Source of the DNA: Pseudomonadales bacterium
Lineage (GTDB): Bacteria; Pseudomonadota; Gammaproteobacteria; Pseudomonadales; Azotimanducaceae
NCBI GenBank assembly: GCA_022822135.1
Contig: JAJECH010000012.1
Coordinates: 62,001 to 126,000 of the forward strand
Direction: 5' to 3'
DNA length: 64,000 nt
The stretch's first letter is position 1. Every line of letters begins with the position of its first letter. The notes under the pieces were generated by a model. It worked only from the letters and a program-made list of their open reading frames with translations. It was not told the DNA's origin and did not search any database. The position numbers were made by a program, and so were the translations under genes. This document shows positions 16,737 through 24,240 of this stretch, piece by piece.

Positions 16737-19700
16737 CGAGGTTTTCGATCAAGGCGTCGATCTTGGATCTGCTCCGAGTCAACGTGAATCGACCAACGAC
16801 GACGCGGATCAATCAGACGACCAGCGAGTCACCGGACTTATTGGTTGGTTCGCGACCAATCATGTCGCCGCAAACCTCATTTGGGTATTAGTCGTCGGAC
16901 TTGGTATTTACACGCTTTTCAACATCAAAGTTGAAACGATGCCAGCGTTCGATACTGAACGTATATCAATTTCCATGAGTTACCCTGGTGCGTCGCCAGA
17001 AGATATTGAAGAAACGATCACCATCAAGATCGAAGAAGCAATCAAGGACATTGAAGGCGTCGATCGCTACTACTCATTCTCGAACGAGAGCAACAGTCAA
17101 GTAACTGCCGTACTCGCTACGGGTTACGATCTCATTGAAGTTACCAATGAGCTTAAGGCAGCCGTTGACAGTATCAGTTCGTTCCCGCCCGACGCGTATC
17201 CGCCACGCGTTGGCGAAATGACGATGTTCAAACCTCAAGCCATCGCGGTACAGGTTTCTGGCGATGTCGACATGCGAACGTTAGTGGAAGTTGCAGACCA
17301 GCTTCGCAAGGAGATCATTCAGCTGGAAGATGTCTCGTACGCAGAGCTTAACGGCGTTCGACCGTACGAAATCCGAATCGAAATCAGCGAATCGACGCTT
17401 CAACGCTACGGTTTAACGCTCGAACGCGTGGCTCAAATCATTCGACAATGGTCTGTCAATGTATCCAGTGGCGCGATCGAAACACAAAGTGGCAGCATTC
17501 GCGTAAGAGCGACCGGGCAGGCGTATACGGGTGAGGAGTACGAGCAAATCACGATCCTTAATAATCCTGACGGCACATCGCTAACACTGGGTCAGATAGC
17601 TTCGATTCATGACGGTTTCGTTGATTTCGAGAGCATTACGCTGTTCAATGGAAAACCATCGATCGGAATTCGAGCCTTAGCGCGCGGTAAAGAGAATGAT
17701 GTTGATATCGCCGCAGCGGTGACGCAGTGGGCAGAAGAACGCCAATCCACCATGCCTAAATCGATCGATTTAACCACTTGGGGAAGTTCTGCCTACTACC
17801 TCGAGGGGCACCTTAAGATGATGCTTAAGAACCTCCTGTTCGGCGCATGCTTGGTATTTCTCGCGTTAGGTGTTTTTCTGCATCTACGCGAGGCATTTTG
17901 GGTCGTGTTTGGGCTGCCGGTCGCTTTTCTCGGCGCAGTGATATTCCTGCCGGCCCTTGACGTCACGATCAGTATGCCGAGCCTCTTTGGGTTTATCGTT
18001 GTCATTGGCATTGTCGTCGACGACGCGATCATCATCGCCGAGAGTGCGCATGCAGAAACCATGCAAAAAGGCTACAACGTTGGGAACATCGTGCGCGGTG
18101 CACAACGTGTCGCAGTACCAGCGACTTTCGGGGTACTAACCACGGTTGCCGCATTCATGCCACTGATGTTTGCGACTGGACCGATAAAAAACATCGTGAT
18201 ACCCATCACGAGCGTCGTGATTTTCTGTCTGCTCTTTTCACTCGTTGAATCCAAGCTGATTCTGCCGTCTCACTTGGCGTTAATGAAAACATCGCATAGT
18301 CGTTCCGATGTCGTCGCCGATTGGACCCAAAAGCAACTGACACGATTCGTTGAGAACGTATACGTGCCGCTTCTCAAGCGGTGCATGGAGTTCCGATATG
18401 CAACGCTCTCCTTCTTCTTCATGCTTCTAATTGGTGCCTCGATGCTCGTTGCGAGTGGGCTTGTACCTTTTGGTTTCTTCCCTGGCGGCACAAGCGATTT
18501 CGTGCGCGGCGAAGTGACCATTGTTGAAGGCGCGCCTGACCAATTGATGACCGACACGATCAATCACATCAATGGCGCACTCGACGAACTACGCGAGGAG
18601 TTCCTAGAAGAAACCGGTGATCCGGTCATTCAAAACGTATATACCTATACGAGAAACGATAACACGGAAGCGCGATTTCAGCTTGAACTTTCCAAGCTCG
18701 GTGAACGGCCAGTCACAACAGCTGAGGTCGCGCGCCGTTGGCGAGAGAAGGTGGGTGATCTTGCACACACGGAAGATCTGAGCATTTCCGCTTCACAGAA
18801 TATGGGAAGCGGGTCCGACCTCGACATAAACCTTCGTGGCGAGAATCCTGATACCTTAGAACGTGCGGGTGAGGAGCTCGTTGATTACCTACGTGACTTT
18901 GACGGCATGTACAACGTGCAGAGTTCTGCAACCGCTGGACCTCGGGAAATGCGATTGACTGTCAAACCGGCCGGTCAGGCAGCGGGACTAACGCTTAGTG
19001 ATTTAGGTAGGCAAGTTCGCTACGCGTTGTACGGTGCTGAAGTTCAACGCATCCAACGAGGCAGCACAAACCTGCGCGTGATGGTCAAGTACCCCAAACA
19101 CGAACGATCATCAGTCGGCTCGCTTGACAACATGTGGGTGCGACTCCCTGATGGGTCGAACGCTCCATTCGACACGGTCGCTGAGTATCAAGAAAGCACC
19201 GGATACAGTTCAATTCGAAGGGAGAGCGGCGCACGCACACTCGCCGTATCGGCTGAAGCGGAACGCGGGTTCGTAAATCCTCAGCAAGTATTAGCTGCTG
19301 CACAACGAGATTTCTTGCCAGATCTGCAGCGACGCTATCCCGGGGTAACCTGGGAGGTCGCAGGGACAACGCGCGACGAGATGATTGGTGTCGAAGCTCT
19401 CGTGGTTGCGTTTGCCTTTGCCATGGTCACCATCTATGCACTGATGGCGATCCCGCTTCGCTCCTACCTATTGCCCATACTGATCATGAGTGTCATTCCT
19501 TTCGGCATCATCGGCGCCGTATTCGGGCATTGGATCATGCGGTCCCTCTTCGACGGAACGATTGTTTTCAACTTCGTTTCGATGATCGGATGTATCGCGC
19601 TGAGTGGTGTCGTAGTCAACGACAGCCTGATCTTGGTGCATTACGTCAAGCGCAAGCTTGCGGAAGGCGCAGACCTTGTGAGCGCGATCACGAGCTCAGG

Positions 19701-19968
19701 GAAGGCTCGATTCCGTGCCATCTTGCTGACTTCATTGACGACGTTCTTGGGGCTCATGCCGATTCTCTTTGAACAGTCATCGCAGGCGAAGATGATCGCG
19801 AACATGGCGATATCAATCGCGTTTGGCATTCTGTTCGCGACGATGATCACGCTGATTCTGATTCCTACTTGGATTCGCGCATTAGCAGATATAGGTTGGA
19901 ATCGATCCGCCGTTGCCGATACATCGTCAAGTAGCGCGGCATCCAATTTGCCAGCTCCTGCTGGATAG
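16729..19968 (+). CDS. RND family efflux transporter permease
   Basis: Inner-membrane proton antiporter of the AcrB/MexB superfamily, 1,079 residues, probably exporting a lipophilic or amphiphilic compound. The layout is typical: TM1 near residue 40-60 (HVAANLIWVLVVGLGIYTLF), a porter domain opening MPAFDTERISISMSYPGASP, TM2-6 with the proton-relay pair in VIGIVVDDAIIIAES, a second porter domain, and a second six-helix bundle (including LSGVVVNDSLILVHYV). The GTG start overlaps the adaptor gene. No TolC-like channel gene or regulator accompanies the pair, so a channel encoded elsewhere is presumably used. It resembles the less studied, generally annotated RND pumps rather than AcrB itself. 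Confidence 0.9.
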   Translation: MSDEVFDQGVDLGSAPSQRESTNDDADQSDDQRVTGLIGWFATNHVAANLIWVLVVGLGIYTLFNIKVETMPAFDTERISISMSYPGASPEDIEETITIKIEEAIKDIEGVDRYYSFSNESNSQVTAVLATGYDLIEVTNELKAAVDSISSFPPDAYPPRVGEMTMFKPQAIAVQVSGDVDMRTLVEVADQLRKEIIQLEDVSYAELNGVRPYEIRIEISESTLQRYGLTLERVAQIIRQWSVNVSSGAIETQSGSIRVRATGQAYTGEEYEQITILNNPDGTSLTLGQIASIHDGFVDFESITLFNGKPSIGIRALARGKENDVDIAAAVTQWAEERQSTMPKSIDLTTWGSSAYYLEGHLKMMLKNLLFGACLVFLALGVFLHLREAFWVVFGLPVAFLGAVIFLPALDVTISMPSLFGFIVVIGIVVDDAIIIAESAHAETMQKGYNVGNIVRGAQRVAVPATFGVLTTVAAFMPLMFATGPIKNIVIPITSVVIFCLLFSLVESKLILPSHLALMKTSHSRSDVVADWTQKQLTRFVENVYVPLLKRCMEFRYATLSFFFMLLIGASMLVASGLVPFGFFPGGTSDFVRGEVTIVEGAPDQLMTDTINHINGALDELREEFLEETGDPVIQNVYTYTRNDNTEARFQLELSKLGERPVTTAEVARRWREKVGDLAHTEDLSISASQNMGSGSDLDINLRGENPDTLERAGEELVDYLRDFDGMYNVQSSATAGPREMRLTVKPAGQAAGLTLSDLGRQVRYALYGAEVQRIQRGSTNLRVMVKYPKHERSSVGSLDNMWVRLPDGSNAPFDTVAEYQESTGYSSIRRESGARTLAVSAEAERGFVNPQQVLAAAQRDFLPDLQRRYPGVTWEVAGTTRDEMIGVEALVVAFAFAMVTIYALMAIPLRSYLLPILIMSVIPFGIIGAVFGHWIMRSLFDGTIVFNFVSMIGCIALSGVVVNDSLILVHYVKRKLAEGADLVSAITSSGKARFRAILLTSLTTFLGLMPILFEQSSQAKMIANMAISIAFGILFATMITLILIPTWIRALADIGWNRSAVADTSSSSAASNLPAPAG

Positions 19969-19970
19969 TG

Positions 19971-20231
19971 CTAGCTTAGAGATTCACTAAATACAGTCTC
20001 GCGATTCACCGTAACGTGTAACGCACGTGATTCTCGAGTAAGACGCGCTTCAACATAACGATGCTCTTCCCAATTGAGCTCGATATTGGTCCAGACATAC
20101 CCGACCGGATTCTCTGAACTGTCACGTTTTCGCAAACAGTTATCGACATAGAGCTCAAGCGCATTGGTTTCGTCAACGCGAATGACGAACTGTTTGTGTT
20201 CGAGGTTGAATGTCAATTCAGCGTCAATCAT
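19971..20231 (-). CDS. Conserved-looking small hypothetical protein
   Basis: An 86-residue acidic protein with alternating strand-like segments (HKQFVIRVDETNALELYVDN, VWTNIELNWEEHRYVEARL, ALHVTVNRETVF) that could form a small beta barrel or sandwich. The amino-acid composition is protein-like and the gene sits tail to tail with the RND pump, 2 bases apart. I do not recognise the family, and no function can be given. No strong ribosome binding site precedes its ATG. Confidence 0.55.
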   Translation of the reverse strand: MIDAELTFNLEHKQFVIRVDETNALELYVDNCLRKRDSSENPVGYVWTNIELNWEEHRYVEARLTRESRALHVTVNRETVFSESLS

Positions 20232-21111
20232 CGGTTTCTGCAGCGTGAGTGTTCAAACTCGGCAATAGGATTTGGTTAGCTAAACAAGAAAGATATCGAA
20301 AGCGTGTGACTCAAGTCGATCGCACCGGCTCGTATACCTGCAATTCCACTTTGCTTAGGCGTTGCGAGCTGAAGCGTTGTCGTCAGATTTAACGACACGA
20401 CTCTTCCTAAGAGATCGATTGAACACTCTCAAGATTCTTAAACGGTGCACATTATCAGATCAATCGCTCCGTCGGATGGATATATGACCCCTATTCACGC
20501 TAGCTAAGTTCGGATTGGTATCAGCGAGATCAATACGGTTAGGGATCAGCTGAACTGAGTTGGGTCAACTCAAGGTGAGACATTCTCTTGCAGCATGGAA
20601 CTGTCACCCGACTCGCGCTCCTCACATCAAAAATCGTCCGACAGATATTGGTCAAAACTACGACATACCATGTATTGGTTTTCGTGAACAACTTACTCGC
20701 TTTTTCGCTCAAATTCTCACCTTAATGAGCAGGAGCGATTCGGTTAAACACACGACTCAGTCAAAGCTGAACGGTTCTGATTTCGTCGGAATTCCGAGAC
20801 AGAACCGACCCAATTCACCGAAGACAGTGAGGAATACCAACTACGTTATCGCCCAGTACTTAGTAAAGATAGTACAAGCGATCGGCAGGTTTGAGAATAT
20901 CGTCGCCGCTACGGATTTAGCGGTAGAGATGCCAACGGGTACTGAAACCGGCATACAGCATGACGCCTTTTCAAGGTGTCGTGTGTACCTTACTTTAACG
21001 TCGTCGACTCGTATGAGTCGATTAAGCCCAGCTGGGGAACACTCCTCAGATGGGCGTTGTTCACCGGCACAACCGGAGGACAACGTCATGTTGACTTTCT
21101 ACGACGTTCCG
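20232..21111. other. Gene-poor region of about 0.9 kb
   Basis: No convincing gene. A reading frame open for 233 codons from a TTG at 20560 has an un-protein-like composition and ends inside the repeated cassette, so I do not call it. Small perfect hairpins occur (GAGTTG-GGT-CAACTC at 20557-20571 and GACTC-GTAT-GAGTC near 21006). It could contain an undetected small RNA or decayed genes; I recognise no tRNA, tmRNA, RNase P or SRP RNA. Confidence 0.4.
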
Positions 21112-21247
21112 CTTTTACGGAACATTTCGCTTACGCGCGACGTGTCGCGGGTGACGAATTTACCCTCGCGTATGACTGAGAAATTGGTTATGCGCCCGTC
21201 GCTTTTTCAACTTAGAATGTTCCTCGGAGCATCCGTGGAGGTGTGTC

Positions 21248-21604
21248 ATGATGTCGCTTAACATCGCCGACGCGCTTCGACAGAAGTTGCAAGAAGAACA
21301 CGACTTCAACGCCGAACAGGCGAATGGCACTTTGCTAGTGGTGGATGAAATGGTTGACAACGGAATTGACCGCGTACTAGATCGCATTTCTGACTTGGAG
21401 TCAAAAATGCAGGACAGCATCGCGTCAGTGCGTTCAGACATGGATACGCGATTCGATGTTATCGACGAACGGTTCACGTTAGTTGATAAGCGGTTCGACG
21501 CCATCGACAATCAGCTGAAAACCATGGAAGCGTGGGTACCAACCAAGAGCGCGTTCTTCACGCTCGCGGTACTCGCAGCTGCATTCGCAATCTTTGGGCA
21601 GTAG
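21248..21604 (+). CDS. Small coiled-coil protein with C-terminal membrane anchor (copy A)
   Basis: A 118-residue protein: residues 1-45 (LQEEHDFNAEQANGTLLVVD, then EMVDNGIDRVLD) form a conserved head, residues 46-92 are a heptad-rich coiled coil with repeated RFxxID/VDxRF units, and the last 20 residues (FFTLAVLAAAFAIFGQ) are a membrane helix. It starts ATGATG after GGAGGTG. Comparison with copy B shows two or more length changes, all in multiples of three (118 versus 100 residues), which supports true coding. The layout recalls tail-anchored phage or toxin-associated coiled-coil proteins, but I cannot assign a family. It would form oligomers on the inner membrane. Confidence 0.75.
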   Translation: MMSLNIADALRQKLQEEHDFNAEQANGTLLVVDEMVDNGIDRVLDRISDLESKMQDSIASVRSDMDTRFDVIDERFTLVDKRFDAIDNQLKTMEAWVPTKSAFFTLAVLAAAFAIFGQ

Positions 21605-21640
21605 CCGCGCATCACGAAGTAGCTACATCGGTTTGTTCTC

Positions 21641-21674
21641 GTAGCGATTGGATTCATTAGGATCCAATCGCTAC
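21641..21674 (+). terminator. Perfect 13-bp hairpin after copy A, probable terminator
   Basis: GTAGCGATTGGAT pairs exactly with ATCCAATCGCTAC; the stem can grow by a C-G and a T-G pair, leaving an ATTA loop. It is followed by TTTGATT. Position 36 bases after the stop codon and conservation as a stem in copy B favour a transcription terminator or 3' end stabiliser. Confidence 0.65.
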
Positions 21675-21911
21675 TTTGATTCAGCGTCAAGCGTCCATCT
21701 GTTCATAGTAGGAACGCAAATCCGAATGCTCCGACGAAGCTTAACTTATTACCTCAAGCGCTATTTGAGGTTTCATTTTTGCGGGACTTTTCGCGCACAT
21801 ACGGCACGTCGGGCGTAACGAATTTACGCTCGCGTATAGCTGAGAAATTGGTTATGCGCCAGTCGCTTTTTCAACTTCGAATGCTCTTTGTAGCATCCTC
21901 GGAGGTGTGTC

Positions 21912-22214
21912 ATGATGTCGCTTAATCGCGCAGATGAACTCAACCGAGAGTTGGAAGAAAAACACGACTTCAACGCCGAACAGGCTAATGGCACTTTGCT
22001 AGTGGTGGATGAAATGGTTGACAACGGAATTGACCGCGTGCTAGGAAGCATTGAGTCTTTGCGTTCAGAGATGGACGTGCGATTCAATGCAATCGACAAG
22101 CGCTTCAACACCATCGACAATCAGCTGAAAACCATCGAAGCGTGGGTACCAACCAAGAGTGTGATCATTACGCTCGCGATACTCGCTGCAGCATTCGCAA
22201 TCTTTGGGCAGTAG
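21912..22214 (+). CDS. Small coiled-coil protein with C-terminal membrane anchor (copy B)
   Basis: Paralogue of the gene 664 bases upstream, 100 residues. Identical core stretches include HDFNAEQANGTLLVVDEMVD, NGIDRVL and EAWVPTKS, whereas the coiled coil has lost 18 residues, removing heptad-like repeats in frame, and the anchor is IITLAILAAAFAIFGQ. The same ATGATG start follows CGGAGGTGTGTC. A shortened coiled coil with a fixed head and anchor suggests that the coil length is free to vary while head and membrane placement matter. Function unknown. Confidence 0.75.
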   Translation: MMSLNRADELNRELEEKHDFNAEQANGTLLVVDEMVDNGIDRVLGSIESLRSEMDVRFNAIDKRFNTIDNQLKTIEAWVPTKSVIITLAILAAAFAIFGQ

Positions 22215-22250
22215 CCGCGCATCACGAAGTAGCTACATCGGTTTGTTCTC

Positions 22251-22284
22251 GTAGCGATTGGAACTATTCCGGTCCGATCGCTGC
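22251..22284 (+). terminator. Wobble-conserved 12-bp hairpin after copy B
   Basis: GTAGCGATTGGA pairs with TCCGATCGCTGC. Relative to copy A two right-arm bases changed so that two A-U pairs became G-U wobbles; the RNA stem is kept although the DNA inverted repeat is no longer perfect. The right arm is followed by TTGG only. Confidence 0.55.
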
Positions 22285-22455
22285 TTGGAATTCCAGAGTT
22301 TTTGAACGCAAAACTCGCTTCAGACTTCTTTTACGAAATCGGGTTAATCGCGTTAGATACATGCGGTTGTCACTACATCGCGAGAATTTCATTAAGGTCG
22401 ATTAAGTGTCCACCATAACGTTCATTTGATCACGCCTGAGTTCAAGCGCCTGCAA

Positions 22456-22472
22456 TGGTCATCTAGTGACCA
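22456..22472 (-). terminator. Possible weak terminator of the carboxylase operon
   Basis: TGGTCA and TGACCA form a perfect 6-bp stem with a TCTAG loop, 23 bases beyond the last stop of the minus-strand operon. No T tract follows on that strand, so confidence is low. The rest of 22286-22494 shows nothing I recognise. Confidence 0.3.
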
Positions 22473-22494
22473 CCGCACCGGACTCTTAAAACAC

Positions 22495-24240
22495 TCACGA
22501 ATCGGGTGAAGTCGCCAGGGATCGGCGGAAATTTCGCCAACCTCCGAATGCGGTAATTTCCACCGCTCCTTCTGATGCAGTGACGTCACCAACGAAGCCT
22601 TTTACCCATTCGCCGTCATCAAGTTCAATCGACCCTATGGCAAGTGGATGCTCAACCGTACCGATCAGACCACCGATTTCCGATTCAGGTAGCGCCCATA
22701 CCTCAACCTCGATCGCCGCGCCTTCAGATTCGTCACGCAGCAACGCTGGGCGTATGCGATCGGGTAATGCATATAGTCGGTAACACGGAGCCGTTCGGGT
22801 GAGCCTCACGCGATAGCCCTTTCGTCGTTCGAGTTCTGGGTTGAGAGGTTGACCCATCATGTGAGCGCCACATACCACGAGATTCATTTCACCGCATGGT
22901 TTATGTTGCGACATCGTCTCTTCCTCGCCCAGCCAAGCTGCCGCCTCTCGTAACAACGCTAGATCAAACTCAGCCTTACTAAGCAAAGTGATCCCGAACG
23001 GTAAGCCTTCTGATGTTGTTCCGACCGGAATGGCTACCGCACAGAGATCAAGCAGATTGACACATTGTGTGAATGTGCCGAGATTGAGATTAGTTGCAAA
23101 AGGGTCTTGCTCGACCTCGATCTGCGTATAGTGCTTCGGAGCGGTTGGCGTAACGAGCACATCAATGTTCTCGAATATCTCCTCAACCGTACGCCGTAAT
23201 TCCATCAATTGATACGTCGATTGAAAACACTCTACTGCCGTCAACGCGCTACCTTGCTCGATGACCGATTTTGTGACAGGATGCACGCCCTTAGGGTAGC
23301 TCTTGATGAAATCTCCAACGGCAGCGACACGCTCAGCTAACCAAGCACCTTCATATAGAAGATGTCCTGCACGTATGAACGGATCAGGATCGATCGCATG
23401 CGCCGGCCTCGGAAGTTCGGAGATCGAAAGACGATACAAGCTCTCATAATCCGATTCGTCTAGCCATGGTAAATCGCTAGGGTTTAGGTAACCAATACGT
23501 GGCTTTGTGCGGTTATACGAACAAAGTTCAACTCGTCGCGAGTACGGCTCATCAGGGTCGAATCCGCCTGCGATTTTTGCGACTACATGTGCATCAGCGA
23601 TGCTATTGGTAAACACCGATACACAATCAAGCGTGCGACATGCGGGAACAACCCCACGTGTTGACCACCACCCGCGTGTCGGTTTGAACCCGACGAGTCC
23701 ATTGAATGCAGCGGGGATTCTGCCTGAACCGGCGGTGTCCGTACCAAGCGCAAAGCTAACCGAGCCGTTCTTCACGGCAACGGCGGATCCACTACTGCTG
23801 CCGCCTGCAATATACGCAGGATTGATGGCGTTCGGAACGGAACCATAGGGTGACCGTGCCCCTGTCAATCCCGTTGCGAATTGATCGAGGTTAGTCTTGC
23901 CAATCGGCACGGCGCCTGCCTGAAGGAGTCGATTAACGACATGCGCGGAGCGTTTTGGCTCGTATGCATAGTCGGGGCAGCCAGCCGTTGTTGGCGCACC
24001 TTCCAAATCGATGTTGTCTTTGACTGCAAAGGGAACGCCCCACAATGGGCATGAATCGAAGTCGAGTACCTTCAGCTTCTCTACATACGTAGACAAAGTA
24101 CGTTCATCAAGTACATGAATCCAAACAGCCTCGCGCGACCCAAGTGCTTGATCTCTGGCTTTCTCTATAACGTCCCGTGGATCGACGCGATCTTCGGCAT
24201 AAGCCTTTCGTAGTTCGGCAATACTCCCGATGTCGTTCAT
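22495..24240 (-). CDS. atzF: Allophanate hydrolase (AtzF/DUR1,2-type)
   Basis: Hydrolyses allophanate to two ammonia and two CO2, the last step of the operon's pathway. The amidase-signature domain (about residues 1-440) has the Ser-cisSer-Lys triad: K74 (AVKDNID), S148 in GGSSSGS and S172 in DTAGSGR. The C-terminal domain (about 460-570, LVVCGAHMMGQPLNPELERR and later EVEVWALPESEIG) is the allophanate hydrolase C domain, which hydrolyses the intermediate in characterised homologues. At 581 residues it is full length. It overlaps the carboxylase gene by 4 bases (ATGA), so it is translated with it. Confidence 0.93.
   Translation of the reverse strand: MNDIGSIAELRKAYAEDRVDPRDVIEKARDQALGSREAVWIHVLDERTLSTYVEKLKVLDFDSCPLWGVPFAVKDNIDLEGAPTTAGCPDYAYEPKRSAHVVNRLLQAGAVPIGKTNLDQFATGLTGARSPYGSVPNAINPAYIAGGSSSGSAVAVKNGSVSFALGTDTAGSGRIPAAFNGLVGFKPTRGWWSTRGVVPACRTLDCVSVFTNSIADAHVVAKIAGGFDPDEPYSRRVELCSYNRTKPRIGYLNPSDLPWLDESDYESLYRLSISELPRPAHAIDPDPFIRAGHLLYEGAWLAERVAAVGDFIKSYPKGVHPVTKSVIEQGSALTAVECFQSTYQLMELRRTVEEIFENIDVLVTPTAPKHYTQIEVEQDPFATNLNLGTFTQCVNLLDLCAVAIPVGTTSEGLPFGITLLSKAEFDLALLREAAAWLGEEETMSQHKPCGEMNLVVCGAHMMGQPLNPELERRKGYRVRLTRTAPCYRLYALPDRIRPALLRDESEGAAIEVEVWALPESEIGGLIGTVEHPLAIGSIELDDGEWVKGFVGDVTASEGAVEITAFGGWRNFRRSLATSPDS

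Larger units (their letters stand above)
21112..21675 (+). repeat. Tandem repeat unit A (leader + small gene + hairpin)
   Basis: First copy of a duplicated cassette. The matching parts are a leader (for example GAGAAATTGGTTATGCGCC and GTCGCTTTTTCAACTT), the gene at 21248-21604, the spacer CCGCGCATCACGAAGTAGC and the hairpin at 21641-21674. The second copy lies 664 bases downstream, measured start codon to start codon. Confidence 0.85.
21776..22285 (+). repeat. Tandem repeat unit B (leader + small gene + hairpin)
   Basis: Second copy of the cassette, diverged by scattered substitutions and by a shorter coiled-coil section. Leader, start region, gene ends and the 60 bases after the stop align closely with unit A. 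Confidence 0.85.

Noticed and set aside
20560-21261. Open frame of 233 codons from a TTG
   Set aside because: No ribosome binding site, odd composition rich in Ser, Thr and Arg, no motif, and its end overlaps the better-supported coiled-coil gene.
21160-22120. Minus-strand open frames antisense to both coiled-coil genes
   Set aside because: They mirror the real genes because of the duplication; low-complexity Ser-rich products, and the plus-strand frames have good ribosome binding sites and in-frame length changes.
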